From Maribacter litoralis (lineage in GTDB: Bacteria > Bacteroidota > Bacteroidia > Flavobacteriales > Flavobacteriaceae), in the NCBI RefSeq assembly GCF_003075045.1, contig NZ_QCZD01000001.1:1-64000 (forward strand): DNA of 64,000 bases, in the 5' to 3' direction. Positions within the stretch are counted from its first letter, which is position 1. Each line of letters begins with the position of its first letter. The notes below the pieces were generated by a model, which saw only the letters and a program-made list of their open reading frames with translations, searched no databases and was not told the origin of the DNA. Shown piece by piece: positions 36,020 through 45,603 of this stretch. A program made the position numbers and the translations under genes.

Positions 36020-36793
36020 CTACGATGCTTTTTTTTCCCGTTTTTCTAAACTGGCTTTTAATTGTGCCATTAAATCTTTAGCAGGTGTTGGTTTAGATTC
36101 AAACTTTTCTGGTTTATTTACTTTTCCGGCAGATTTAGATTCTATAATTTTTAATAATTGCTCGTTGTATACATCTTTAAATTCAGAAAAATCAAACTTC
36201 TCTGTGTACTGATCGATCAAGGAAATAGCCATATCCATTTCCTTTTTTGCAATTTTCGTTTTTGGAAGTTCAAGTTCTTCGGTGCTTCTGATCTCATCTT
36301 CAAATCGAATAACATGCAAAACCAAAGCATCATTATAAATGCCAATTAAGGAAAGATGTTCTTTTTGGCGCATTACAAAAGTAGCTACACCTAGCTTTTC
36401 GGTTTTCTTTAAAGCATCACGCAACAAGGAGTATGATTTTTCGCCACCTTTTTGAGGTTTAATAAAGTATGGTTTTTTGAAAAGCACATCTGACACTTCG
36501 TCTTCCATGATAAATTGTTCAATATCAATGGTTTTACTCTTCTTCATATTCGCGTTCTCAAAATCCTCTTTTTCAAGAACAATGTATTGGTCATCTTTTT
36601 TGTACCCTTTAACAATGTCTTTCCATTCCACCTCTTTACCGGTATCCTCGTTAACACGTTTATAGCGTATTCTTGCGCCATCGTGACTATCTAGCATATC
36701 TAAATCTAGTTTTCTATCTTCCGAACCTGAAAATAGTTTTATGGGTATAGATACTAATCCAAAGCTTATTGAGCCGTTCCAAATTGATCTCAT
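36020..36793 (-). CDS. ku: Ku protein, DNA end-binding (NHEJ)
   Basis: This 257-aa homodimeric Ku binds double-strand ends and recruits LigD. It begins MRSIWNGSISFGLVSIPIKL, the family signature, and has RYKRVNEDTGKEVEWKDIVKGY and the core LFKKPYFIKPQKGGEKSYSL. The lysine-rich C-terminus (KASLEKREKKAS) is the minimal tail seen in many bacterial Ku proteins. First gene of the operon with ligD. Confidence 0.95.
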   Translation of the reverse strand: MRSIWNGSISFGLVSIPIKLFSGSEDRKLDLDMLDSHDGARIRYKRVNEDTGKEVEWKDIVKGYKKDDQYIVLEKEDFENANMKKSKTIDIEQFIMEDEVSDVLFKKPYFIKPQKGGEKSYSLLRDALKKTEKLGVATFVMRQKEHLSLIGIYNDALVLHVIRFEDEIRSTEELELPKTKIAKKEMDMAISLIDQYTEKFDFSEFKDVYNEQLLKIIESKSAGKVNKPEKFESKPTPAKDLMAQLKASLEKREKKAS

Positions 36794-36828
36794 ACAATTT
36801 TATTTATTGTTTTAGTGTTTTTGATATC

Positions 36829-37731
36829 TTATTCCTTCGGATTTATTTTGACCGGGAATTCAGTTTCACCACCATATAGTTTTATTTCTTGAATATCTGC
36901 AGGCATGTAATAGCCGGCTTCCTCTAATTCTTCTTTTACATTTCTAACTACATTACCTTTTGTAATTAATGCCATTCTCCGAAAGTCTTTAGTGTCAACC
37001 CAAAAGAAAACTTTTAGGTTTACCGTACTTGTAGCTAGCTCATCTTCAATGACAAAGTTTTCATGCTCTTCATCTTCAATAACATTTGGTTCTTTACTTA
37101 GAGCTTTTAAAATGGTCTCTTTAGCACCTTCAATATTGTTTTCGTACGCTATACCGATAATAAAATCCCATCTAAAGAATCCGTCTTCTGTAAAATTGGT
37201 AACCGGTTTGGTCAACACATCGCTATTGGGTATGTACACATCTTTACCATCAAAAGTTTTAAGTTTGGTGTATCTAAATTCCAAAGCCTTCACTTTACCA
37301 AAATTATCATCTATTTGAACGGTGTCGTCAACGTCAAAGGGTCTGCTGAATGCCATAATGATACCAGCTATAAAATTCTGTCCAATATCTTTGAATGCGA
37401 AGCCCAATACAACGGCACTGGCACCTGCAGCTGTAAGTATACCTGTAGCTATCGCACCTAAACCTGAAGCTTCAAGAGCAAGCATGATCGCGATTATTAC
37501 AGATACATATTTTATGGCCTGACCTAAAAACTTGCTCATTAAAGGATCTCCAGTTCTGGCGGCTAATTTTCGCTTTACAAAGCCACCTATCCATGAGCCT
37601 AATAACAATCCAAGTATTACAATTAATATTCCAATACCTATGCCTGGTAACTGCGCTATAAAATCATTATAGAATGATGTTATCGATTCTGAAATAGTGG
37701 TTGTAGTGTCTTGTTGTAATAGCAAGGTCAT
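36829..37731 (-). CDS. Small-conductance mechanosensitive channel, MscS family
   Basis: This 300-aa protein has three membrane helices (about 30-55, 72-95, 98-125) and the pore helix rich in Gly and Ala (ATGILTAAGASAVVLGFAF), followed by the beta domain with IAGIIMAFSRPFDVDDTVQI and TFDGKDVYIPNSDV. It is full length for the family. The channel releases osmolytes after osmotic downshock. It lies 35 bp from Ku in the same direction, so read-through into the repair genes is possible. Confidence 0.93.
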   Translation of the reverse strand: MTLLLQQDTTTTISESITSFYNDFIAQLPGIGIGILIVILGLLLGSWIGGFVKRKLAARTGDPLMSKFLGQAIKYVSVIIAIMLALEASGLGAIATGILTAAGASAVVLGFAFKDIGQNFIAGIIMAFSRPFDVDDTVQIDDNFGKVKALEFRYTKLKTFDGKDVYIPNSDVLTKPVTNFTEDGFFRWDFIIGIAYENNIEGAKETILKALSKEPNVIEDEEHENFVIEDELATSTVNLKVFFWVDTKDFRRMALITKGNVVRNVKEELEEAGYYMPADIQEIKLYGGETEFPVKINPKE

Positions 37732-37842
37732 ATAATTATGATTTCACCTAATGTATAAAACCAATGCTAAGCTTAATAACTCTAACTACATTATAATTAG
37801 CCTTATTGAATAAAGTGCTTTAATTCTCAATTGCGTTAAAAA

Positions 37843-37861
37843 TTTAATCATTATCATTATT
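37843..37861 (+). promoter_or_regulatory. Fur-box-like sequence upstream of a candidate small RNA
   Basis: The reverse strand of 37843-37861 reads AATAATGATAATGATTAAA, which matches the classical 19-bp Fur box (GATAATGATAATCATTATC) at about 15 positions. It ends 9 bp before a TATTTTTG -7 box, where a bound repressor would block transcription. The region is AT-rich, so chance similarity cannot be excluded, and it could also serve the divergent mscS promoter. Confidence 0.35.
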
Positions 37862-37870
37862 AACGATATG

Positions 37871-37970
37871 TATTTTTGTACCATCAATTAAGTTTTTGAA
37901 TCTCTTCAACGTGTTTGAAGGGGTTACTATTTAGATTTGGTCAACCACCTCGCCTCGAGGTGGTTTTTTT
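37871..37970 (+). ncRNA. Candidate small RNA with two hairpins and a strong terminator
   Basis: TATTTTTG (37871-37878) fits the flavobacterial -7 element; transcription would start near 37884 and end at the terminator 37943-37970, giving an RNA of about 85 nt. Inside is a first stem CTTCAA/TTGAAG (37904-37909/37915-37920). No open frame fits, and both neighbouring genes are on the minus strand, so the terminator has no other client. No TTG at -33 is visible. Confidence 0.45.
37943..37970 (+). terminator. Strong plus-strand terminator without a plus-strand gene
   Basis: AACCACCTCG (37943-37952), loop CCT, CGAGGTGGTT (37956-37965) is a perfect GC-rich stem followed by a run of T to 37970. On the minus strand no T-run follows, so it does not terminate the minus-strand gene at 38015. 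Confidence 0.85.
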
Positions 37971-38014
37971 CTTATATAAATCATTGCCCAGCGTTCTTCA
38001 TTGAAGAATGTTAA

Positions 38015-39229
38015 TTAATTCTCATCGGGTTTTATCCAATTAGCATTTCGTACAAAAAATATGTATTGTGCATAGTCGGTCGTAGAAGTTCCCTCTAGAA
38101 TTTCATAGGCATCCCATATGGTTATCAGGTTTTTAACTTTAGTTCCTCTAGTTGAATTTAGATAGGGCGAACCTTCGGTATCTAATTTAAGTAAGCTAAT
38201 AGTATGTGGTTCTGTTACTCTTTTATAATCGGCAATACCTTGTATATACATAAATAACCTATTGTCTTGGGAGTACTTAAATTTTGTAAACTCTTTTCCT
38301 TTGTCTTGCATAAATTTTGGCAGGGCTTTACTATCTACAGTTAATTTAGAATCTATGTATAGGGTATTTAAACTGACCATTTTATTAGTGTAGGGTAGAG
38401 TAGTGTCGTGTTTTAAGCGGCCGGCAAAAGTATAACTATATGCTTGTAAGGTATGGGAAAAGCCTAAACCACTATACAAGTTTTGATCCTTCCATTGGTT
38501 TTGTATATATAATCTTTTAAAATTCTCATACATAAATGCGTCTCGGCTTCTTGTCTTTTTATAATGAGATAAATTGTAAGCTATGTTTTGTAGTAGGTTT
38601 AAAGTAGCTTTGTCAAATTCATGTTTTTCTTTTTCTAAAATAGTAGTAAGTTTTTCATTGGACCAAGAAATCAAAGAGTCATTTACGTTCTGTATTTGGT
38701 TATGGTATTTGACTGGGATTTTTTCCTTCAACAACCTTCTAACCAATTCAAAGTCAGCTATTCTATCAATGCCTACTAGATTAAACTTTTTATGAGCTGG
38801 AAGTTGAGAGTAATAGTGCCTCATTTTCATCCATTTGGTTCTATGCTGTTCTGAAATACTTCCAATAAATACGGGTCATTGTTTTAATATTCTTTTTAGC
38901 TCAATTTCATTTGATCCTTTTATATATTCTTGAAGGTAATAGCCCTGCGCGATATCCATTTCAGCTAAATACGTATTAATATGTATTGTCTCGTTAAGTT
39001 GTGTAAATAATGCAAAATCAATTCTTGGCGATGTTTCAACTTCGTGTACTTCGCCTACTAAAAAAAGATTATGAGCATAAAATTCATTATCAAGTGAATT
39101 AAACTGAAGTGAATCGCTCATTTGAACTACTTCTGTGTTTTCTTTTAAGTAGTTGACATATTTACTTGAAGAGCAACTTGCAAAAGTTAGAATTGAAATT
39201 AATAGAGTGGTAAGTACACTAGTTTTCAT
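38015..39229 (-). pseudogene. ChaN/EreA-like lipoprotein gene interrupted by an in-frame TGA
   Basis: Two open frames (39229-38876 and 38830-38015) are one gene: they are in the same frame and the 16 codons between them continue the protein (PVFIGSISEQHRTKW). Only the TGA at 38876-38878 separates them, probably a TGG tryptophan codon changed by one base. The first part has a lipoprotein signal (TFASCSSSK) and LFLVGEVHEVETSPRIDF, reminiscent of ChaN/erythromycin-esterase-like proteins, where a GExH motif is part of the active site. The restored protein would have about 404 residues. Either recent inactivation, a sequencing error or translational read-through. Confidence 0.75.
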
Positions 39230-39331
39230 ATGTTTATTTTTAAGTTCTCAACAAATAGAAAACATAAAAACAACAACAAAAAAAGAGAGTGACTAACCTG
39301 AACTTTTTGGGTTTAAATTGATGTACAAGGG

Positions 39332-40171
39332 CTAATCTTGAAGCTTTTGGGATGAATTTGAAAGCCTTGCACTCAAAGCTTTATAGTACATTTGAGAGAT
39401 AGGTATAACTTCTTCTGTTTGAGAAAGTCTTATTGAGCGTTTTCTTGCATTACCTTCTATAGATTTAAGATAATCTAGATTAACCAAGTAAGAACGATGC
39501 ACTTGCCAGGCATTAGGTAATTGCTTCATGATATTTGATAAAGTGCTTCGCAAAGTTTTTTGTTGTGTGCCAGATTCCGTATCAAAATAAACATCAACAT
39601 AATTTTGTTGGGCTTTGCCATATATAAAATCAGATTCTGAAATAGTTAAAACCTCAGATTTATTTGTACCGGTAATGGTGATAGACTTGCTTTTTTCTAG
39701 TTTTTTTTCATCATATAATGGCACCTCTATAATACCATATTTAGAACGTAGATAAAGCCATAATGGAACTACAATGGGTGTAAATGGTAAACAGAAAAAC
39801 TTGATAAAACTCCATATTAACTCTATAGAAATAGAAGTTTGATTTCTAATTATTATAAAATGATATAAAAATGAGAATAGAAAAATGACTAATAGGGAAA
39901 GGAGGATATAGAAAAACTCGTTAATAACGAACCAGCGATTTGTCTGCTTCTCATAAATATAATTTTCAATAGGATGAAGAATTATCAAGGGAATTGCGAT
40001 GCAAATAGCATAGCCAAGTAGAATTGCATATTTGTACGAAAATGAATTACTATTGTCAAATGGTTCTAATGTAATTAAAAGGAGAGGTACAAAAGCACCT
40101 AATATCAATGCGATTATAAAAGTGTACTTCCAATTTTTTGTATAGGCAATAGTTTTATTCAATGAAATCAT
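39332..40171 (-). CDS. Membrane-bound LytTR-family transcription regulator
   Basis: This 279-aa protein has four N-terminal membrane helices (about 17-37, 47-66, 85-108, 118-140) and a C-terminal LytTR DNA-binding domain (about 170-270) with FIYGKAQQNYVDVYF, TLRSTLSNIMKQLPNAWQVHRSYLVNLD. The usual receiver domain is absent; the membrane part may sense the signal directly. It is divergently oriented to 40367-41452. Confidence 0.88.
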   Translation of the reverse strand: MISLNKTIAYTKNWKYTFIIALILGAFVPLLLITLEPFDNSNSFSYKYAILLGYAICIAIPLIILHPIENYIYEKQTNRWFVINEFFYILLSLLVIFLFSFLYHFIIIRNQTSISIELIWSFIKFFCLPFTPIVVPLWLYLRSKYGIIEVPLYDEKKLEKSKSITITGTNKSEVLTISESDFIYGKAQQNYVDVYFDTESGTQQKTLRSTLSNIMKQLPNAWQVHRSYLVNLDYLKSIEGNARKRSIRLSQTEEVIPISQMYYKALSARLSNSSQKLQD

Positions 40172-40366
40172 TAGTCAAATTTGCTGCTATTTTGAATCAA
40201 AAAAATAAAGTTAACAAAACGAAAGAAATTTTTCCCCATTACGATAGAACATGGTTTCATGAATTTGTAACATTCCTGATATTTTATTTCCCAAACTTCT
40301 ATATGATTATAAAAATTATTTTATTGTATTAATAATCTGTAGTTAATTGGCGTAACTTATCGAAAT

Positions 40367-41452
40367 ATGACCAAACCTATAGAGATGTCAAAATTAAAAA
40401 TCGCCCTTCGAGCTTTTGGATTTCTAGCTATCGTTCTTACGATATTTCCTTATATACCAGTAAACAGTTGGATAGTTAGAGTTTTTGATTTTCCTCATTT
40501 GCAGCTTACAGTTCTTTCTACCATAGCTTTTCTAGTTTATTTTTTTAGGTTTGAAATTAAAGATAGGTTCGATCAAATTTTTGTGATTATTTTATTAGGT
40601 TGTATTACAGTTCAGCTACAAAAAATATACATATATACTCCTTTAGCCAAGTATGAAATAAAAATGGCAAGTGAAAATGCCAAAACAAATCTTTCTATTT
40701 ATGCAGCTAATGTTCTTCAGAATAATGAAAATAAAAAATTAGTTATTCAGGATGCAACACTCAAAAGTGCAGATGTTTTATTATTTACCGAAACCAACCA
40801 AAATTGGACAGAGAAACTTAATGAAAGTTTTCATGGTCATTATGAATATCAAATAGAAGTTCCGTTAGAAAACACTTACGGAATGACAATGTATTCAAAA
40901 TATGAATTATTTGAACCTATGGTGAAATACATGGTGGAGGATACTATACCTTCTATCCATACTAAATTAATATTGCCGACAAAAGATACCATACAAATTT
41001 TCGCTATTCATCCTGCACCTCCAACACCACAACATAACCCTTCTTCCGTCGATAGAGATGCGGAGATGATGAAAGTCGCAATGCTTACAAGAAGCTCAAA
41101 ATATCCGGTAGTGGTAATGGGAGATTTTAATGATGTTGCATGGTCGGAAACTACAGAATTATTTCAGAAAGTAAGTGGTTTGCTAGACTCTAGAAAAGGT
41201 AGAGGCTTGTATAATACTTATAATGCGGATAGTTATATTATGAGATGGCCTCTTGATCATGTTTTTTCATCTGCAGCATTTAGAGTTATCGATATTAAGG
41301 TGGGTGAGGATATTGGTTCCGATCACTTTCCGTTTTATACGAATTTTAGTTTTGAGCCAGAATTGTCATCAGAACAGAAATTACCTGAACCAACAGAAGA
41401 AGAAATTAAAACAGCGAAAAATCAAATTGAAAAGGAAAATAAGATTTCGTAA
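40367..41452 (+). CDS. Membrane-anchored endonuclease/exonuclease/phosphatase-fold protein
   Basis: This 361-aa protein has three hydrophobic helices at the N-terminus (about 10-85) and a metal-dependent EEP domain behind them: TNLSIYAANVLQNNENKK, VLLFTETNQNWTEKL (Glu), IFAIHPAPP, VVVMGDFNDVAWS (Asp, Asn) and GSDHFPFYTNFSF (Asp, His). All catalytic residues are kept. The domain would lie in the periplasm. Substrate may be a nucleic acid or a phospholipid/phosphoester; the sequence does not decide. Confidence 0.85.
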   Translation: MTKPIEMSKLKIALRAFGFLAIVLTIFPYIPVNSWIVRVFDFPHLQLTVLSTIAFLVYFFRFEIKDRFDQIFVIILLGCITVQLQKIYIYTPLAKYEIKMASENAKTNLSIYAANVLQNNENKKLVIQDATLKSADVLLFTETNQNWTEKLNESFHGHYEYQIEVPLENTYGMTMYSKYELFEPMVKYMVEDTIPSIHTKLILPTKDTIQIFAIHPAPPTPQHNPSSVDRDAEMMKVAMLTRSSKYPVVVMGDFNDVAWSETTELFQKVSGLLDSRKGRGLYNTYNADSYIMRWPLDHVFSSAAFRVIDIKVGEDIGSDHFPFYTNFSFEPELSSEQKLPEPTEEEIKTAKNQIEKENKIS

Positions 41453-41794
41453 CCATTAGTTTATAATATTTACCTACGGTATTAATTACACGATAAAGCT
41501 GTTCTTTCAAAAAAGTAGAAAAGATTTGATCTGCTAAATCTTCTATTTTGCATTTAATAATATTCAAGTTTCAAAGTTCTGCAATCTGTGTAGCTATTTT
41601 AAAGCACTTTCTTTTTAATGGATCAATAAAACTTTTTATAGGACAATTTTATAGTTAAGGTAAAGCTAATTTTATACCAGGTGTAAAACCATTGCTCAGA
41701 TATTATTAGGTAGGTTGAATTACAAATCTAATAACTGTTCGTCTAATTTATACTTCATTAGAAATGGCGATGCACTTTATTTAAATATAAGCAT
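41453..41794. other. 342-bp gap without a recognisable feature
   Basis: This AT-rich spacer lies before the molybdenum hydroxylase operon. I see no open frame, strong hairpin or clear TTG/TAnnTTTG promoter pair in it; the operon promoter must lie here. Confidence 0.5.
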
Positions 41795-42274
41795 ATGGGA
41801 TTCTTAAACGAAAGTGCTATTTATTTGAACATAAATGGTAAAAGGCATCAATTAACGGTACCAATAAGTACTACACTTTTAGACGCACTAAGGGAGGTTC
41901 TAAATTTAACCGGCACTAAAAAAGGTTGTGATCACGGGCAATGTGGTGCTTGTACAGTTTTGGTAGATGGCAAAGCCATTAATTCATGTCTTTCCTTGGC
42001 TATTATGAACGAGAACAAAGAAATTGTTACGATTGAAGGTTTGGCAAATGATGATGGTCTGCACCAAGTTCAACAAGCATTTATAGATAACGATGCCTTT
42101 CAGTGCGGATATTGTACTTCAGGTCAAATATGTTCTATGGTGAGTATGCTGAATATGGACAAGGGGAATTCTCCAGAGGAAATTAGGGATCTTATGAGCG
42201 GAAACTTATGTAGATGTGGTGCTTACTCCAATATATTTAAGGTGGCTGAGGCAATGGTCGCAAAAAAGAATTAA
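41795..42274 (+). CDS. Molybdenum hydroxylase, [2Fe-2S] subunit (PaoA/CoxS-like)
   Basis: This 159-aa protein carries both iron-sulfur clusters: plant-ferredoxin type [15 protein letters not shown] (about 49-62, with a later C in NSCLSL) and the helical [11 protein letters not shown] ... GNLCRCGAY. It passes electrons from the molybdenum cofactor to FAD. No twin-arginine signal is present, unlike the periplasmic PaoA of E. coli, so the complex is probably cytoplasmic. First gene of a three-gene operon. Confidence 0.93.
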   Translation: MGFLNESAIYLNINGKRHQLTVPISTTLLDALREVLNLTGTKKGCDHGQCGACTVLVDGKAINSCLSLAIMNENKEIVTIEGLANDDGLHQVQQAFIDNDAFQCGYCTSGQICSMVSMLNMDKGNSPEEIRDLMSGNLCRCGAYSNIFKVAEAMVAKKN

Positions 42275-42275
42275 T

Positions 42276-43259
42276 ATGAATGATTTTGATTATAGTAAGT
42301 CTACGGAAATAGGGCAAGCAGTAGAAGAATTGACCACTAAAAACCACGCCAAAGCTATTGGAGGGGGAACCAATCTTTTGGACTTAATGAAATATAGGGT
42401 AGAGAATCCACATTACTTAATTGATGTTAACCATTTGCCTTATCGTGAGATAGTTCGTAATGCATCGGGTGGGTTACGCTTGGGTGCTATGGTGACAAAT
42501 GCAGATACGGCATATCATCCACTTGTAGAAAAAAATTATCCTTTGTTATCTAAGGCAATTCTGTCCGGTGCTTCAGCACAATTGAGAAATGCAGCTACCA
42601 ATGGCGGAAATCTTATGCAGCGTACAAGGTGCTATTATTTTTACGATACAGCTACGCCATGTAACAAAAGAGAACCTGGCAGCGGTTGTTCGGCAATTGG
42701 GGGCTTCAATAGAATTCACGCCATTCTAGGTACTAGTGAAGATTGTATAGCGACCCATCCTTCAGATATGTGTGTTGCTCTGGCAGCTTTAGATGCTGAG
42801 ATAGTGGTGCAAGGGCGAGATGGTGAACGTCGAATACCTATTTTAGATTTTCATAGGCTTCCTGGAGATACTCCGGAAAAAGATAACAACCTTATGCCAA
42901 ATGAAATTATTACTTCGATAAATCTACCAGGGGACTTGTTTAATAAAAATTACGCGTATCTAAAAGTTAGAGATAGACCTTCTTATGCATTTGCTTTGGT
43001 ATCCGTAGCGGCGGCACTACAATTGAACGGAAATAATATTGCCTCAATTAAAGTTGCCTTGGGAGGTGTGGCCCACAAGCCTTGGCGTTTACCTCATGTA
43101 GAGCAAAAATTAATAGGTAGAGAGGCCAGTAATGAGAATTTTGATTCCCTTGCAGAAGAATTACTGACTGGAGCCCAGGGTTTTGGTGATAATGATTTTA
43201 AGATGGCATTGGCTCATAAAACAATAGTAAGGGCTTTAAACGAAGCAAAGAAACTTTAA
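42276..43259 (+). CDS. Molybdenum hydroxylase, FAD-binding subunit (PaoB-like)
   Basis: The start is ATG 42276, 1 bp after the preceding stop; the open frame extends upstream but only in antiphase with the first subunit. The 327-aa protein has the FAD motifs [14 protein letters not shown] and [19 protein letters not shown]. It also carries an insertion with several cysteines ([26 protein letters not shown]), like the extra [4Fe-4S] loop of PaoB and of 4-hydroxybenzoyl-CoA reductase. This points to an aldehyde oxidoreductase-like enzyme over a classical xanthine dehydrogenase. Confidence 0.92.
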   Translation: MNDFDYSKSTEIGQAVEELTTKNHAKAIGGGTNLLDLMKYRVENPHYLIDVNHLPYREIVRNASGGLRLGAMVTNADTAYHPLVEKNYPLLSKAILSGASAQLRNAATNGGNLMQRTRCYYFYDTATPCNKREPGSGCSAIGGFNRIHAILGTSEDCIATHPSDMCVALAALDAEIVVQGRDGERRIPILDFHRLPGDTPEKDNNLMPNEIITSINLPGDLFNKNYAYLKVRDRPSYAFALVSVAAALQLNGNNIASIKVALGGVAHKPWRLPHVEQKLIGREASNENFDSLAEELLTGAQGFGDNDFKMALAHKTIVRALNEAKKL

Positions 43260-43270
43260 TGTAGCGATAG

Positions 43271-45481
43271 ATGGATACGGCATATATAGGTAAATCGAGG
43301 AAAAGGGTAGACGGTGTGAAAAAAGTTACCGGAACGGCAACTTACGTTGGCGAATTTAAGCCTAACGGGCTAGTACACGGCTATGTGGTGAACAGTACTA
43401 TTGCCAATGGAAAAATTGTGGCGATACATACTGATAAAGCCAAGTTGATAGAAGGGGTATTAGAAATTTTCACCCATGAGAATCTTCCTGAAGATTTAGT
43501 GCATAATGTAGATTATACCGATCCCCTGTCACCACCTGGTCACCCATTTCGACCATTGTACAATGATGATATACTGTACAACGGGCAACCAATTGCTTTA
43601 GTAGTTGCAGAAAGTTTTGAGCTTGCACGGTATGCCGCAGGTTTGGTAGAGGTTGAATACCAAGTAGAGGAATGTTCTACCGATATAATGAAAAACAGGG
43701 ACAGTGCTACATCAGAAGGGGTAGAAGATACCGCACCAAAAAGGGGCAATCCAGAATTGGCCTTTACCAATGCCGAAGTACAAATAGATGTTGAATACAG
43801 CCAACCCAGACATTATCATAATCCTATGGAGCCTCATGTTTCGATAGCGGAATGGGATGTTGATAATAAATCGTTCAAGATATATGATAAAGTACAGGGA
43901 GTTAATAGCAGTCAAAAATACATTTGCGGTATTTTTAATTTGAACTCTGAAAAAGTGCAAATTTTATCTCCTTTTGTTGGTGGAGGTTTTGGCTCTGGAT
44001 TGCGTCCGCAATATCAGCTATTTTTGGCAGCCATGGCGGCAAGAGAACTTCATAGACCGGTAAAGGTTTCATTAACAAGAAAGCAAATGTTTTCGTTTGG
44101 TCATCGGCCTGCATGTATTCAAAATATACAACTGGGTGCTTCGAAGGAAGGGAAGTTGGAGTCTATTATTCATAAAGCTTACGGGGAAACTTCAAAATTT
44201 GAAAAGTATAATGAAACTATTGTTGACTGGTCTGGTATGATGTATCGTTGCGACCATGTAAAATTGGAATATGAGCTAATACCCGTAAATGTTTATACTC
44301 CAATGGATATGAGGGCACCAGGTGGTGCAACAGGAATGTTCGCGTTAGAATGTGCAATGGATGAACTTGCCGTAAAAGCGAATATAGACCCACTGGAATT
44401 TAGACTCATCAATTATGCGAATAAGGACCAAAATGAAGATAAACCTTATTCAAGTAAAGAACTTAAGGAGTGTTATCGACAAGCTGCAGAACATTTTGGT
44501 TGGCACCAGAGAAAAACTAAGGCAATCGAGAAAAAAGATGATTCCGTATTGGTAGGCTACGGCATGGCAACCGGTTGTTGGGAAGCCATGCAACAGAAAT
44601 CATCGGCAAAGGCGGTACTTGATTCCTCTGGTAAGTTAGTGGTCAGTTCAAGTACAGCAGATATTGGTACCGGTACTTATACCGTTATGTCACAGATTGC
44701 AGCTGAAACCTTAGGAGTTTCCATGAAGGATGTACAATTTGATTTGGGTGATACTTCCATGCCCAAGGCACCTATAGAAGGTGGGTCTTGGACCGTTTCA
44801 TCGGTAGGCTCTGCAGTAAAGGCGGTATGCATAAAAATAAAGGAGCAACTGGTTGATTTGGCAAAGGTGAGCTCTAATGAAAATTTAGATGAGGTTAGTT
44901 ACGATGAGGTTTCTTGTGCCGATGGTGAATTGGTTTTGCCAAATGGAAGATCTATCAACATCAAGAAAATATTGAAAAAAGCGGCACTGGATAAAATAGA
45001 AGCGGAAAATACTTTGGACCCTGAAGAAAGGCAAGAACAATATTCTTGCTATGCACACTCATGCGTTATGGTAGAAGTGAACGTTGACAAAGACTTGGGT
45101 ATGATAACAGTACCAAGAGTAACAAGTGCAATTGCTGGTGGACGCATTATTAATCCTAAAACGGCAGAAAGCCAAATTTTAGGAGCTATTACTTGGGGAA
45201 TTGGCATGGCCTTGGAAGAAGAGGGCATGATAGATGACCGGAATGGTAGAATAATGAATGCCAACCTTGCGGAATACCATATGGCCGTCCATGCCGATGT
45301 ACAACAATTGGATGTATTATTTGTTGAAGAGCATGATGATATCGTAAATCCTTTAGGAGCAAAGGGACTCGGTGAAATTGGTATTGTGGGTGTTGCTTCG
45401 GCAATCGCGAACGCTGTATATGATGCTACAGGTAAAAGGGTGCGCAATCTACCCATTACTTTAGATAAAATATTAGCATAA
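43271..45481 (+). CDS. Molybdenum hydroxylase, molybdopterin-binding catalytic subunit (PaoC-like)
   Basis: This 736-aa subunit has an N-terminal aldehyde oxidase domain (KVTGTATYVGEF ... PHVSIAEW) and molybdopterin domains with SPFVGGGFGSGLRPQYQ, VYTPMDMRAPGGATG and the catalytic glutamate in GAKGLGEIGIVGVASA. It oxidises an aldehyde or N-heterocycle at a carbon atom with water as oxygen donor. The third gene 11 bp downstream of PaoB-like completes the enzyme. No XdhC/PaoD-type cofactor chaperone gene lies in the operon, so maturation must depend on a distant gene. Confidence 0.93.
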   Translation: MDTAYIGKSRKRVDGVKKVTGTATYVGEFKPNGLVHGYVVNSTIANGKIVAIHTDKAKLIEGVLEIFTHENLPEDLVHNVDYTDPLSPPGHPFRPLYNDDILYNGQPIALVVAESFELARYAAGLVEVEYQVEECSTDIMKNRDSATSEGVEDTAPKRGNPELAFTNAEVQIDVEYSQPRHYHNPMEPHVSIAEWDVDNKSFKIYDKVQGVNSSQKYICGIFNLNSEKVQILSPFVGGGFGSGLRPQYQLFLAAMAARELHRPVKVSLTRKQMFSFGHRPACIQNIQLGASKEGKLESIIHKAYGETSKFEKYNETIVDWSGMMYRCDHVKLEYELIPVNVYTPMDMRAPGGATGMFALECAMDELAVKANIDPLEFRLINYANKDQNEDKPYSSKELKECYRQAAEHFGWHQRKTKAIEKKDDSVLVGYGMATGCWEAMQQKSSAKAVLDSSGKLVVSSSTADIGTGTYTVMSQIAAETLGVSMKDVQFDLGDTSMPKAPIEGGSWTVSSVGSAVKAVCIKIKEQLVDLAKVSSNENLDEVSYDEVSCADGELVLPNGRSINIKKILKKAALDKIEAENTLDPEERQEQYSCYAHSCVMVEVNVDKDLGMITVPRVTSAIAGGRIINPKTAESQILGAITWGIGMALEEEGMIDDRNGRIMNANLAEYHMAVHADVQQLDVLFVEEHDDIVNPLGAKGLGEIGIVGVASAIANAVYDATGKRVRNLPITLDKILA

Positions 45482-45603
45482 CCTTATGCTCTCATTGATT
45501 TCTCATCAATTCTATCAAACGGATATAGTTAATTTTATCGATGATGATCAATGAACAAGTCAATTTTATTTGTCTAACTTGCACTTAACCTAAATCAAAT
45601 ATA

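Noticed and set aside
38876-38878. TGA as a selenocysteine codon
   Set aside because: No bacterial SECIS-like hairpin is evident right after it, the position fits Trp, and no selenoprotein family has this sequence.
42216-42275. 20 extra codons before the FAD subunit
   Set aside because: They lie inside the iron-sulfur subunit gene in another phase; ATG 42276 follows its stop by 1 bp.
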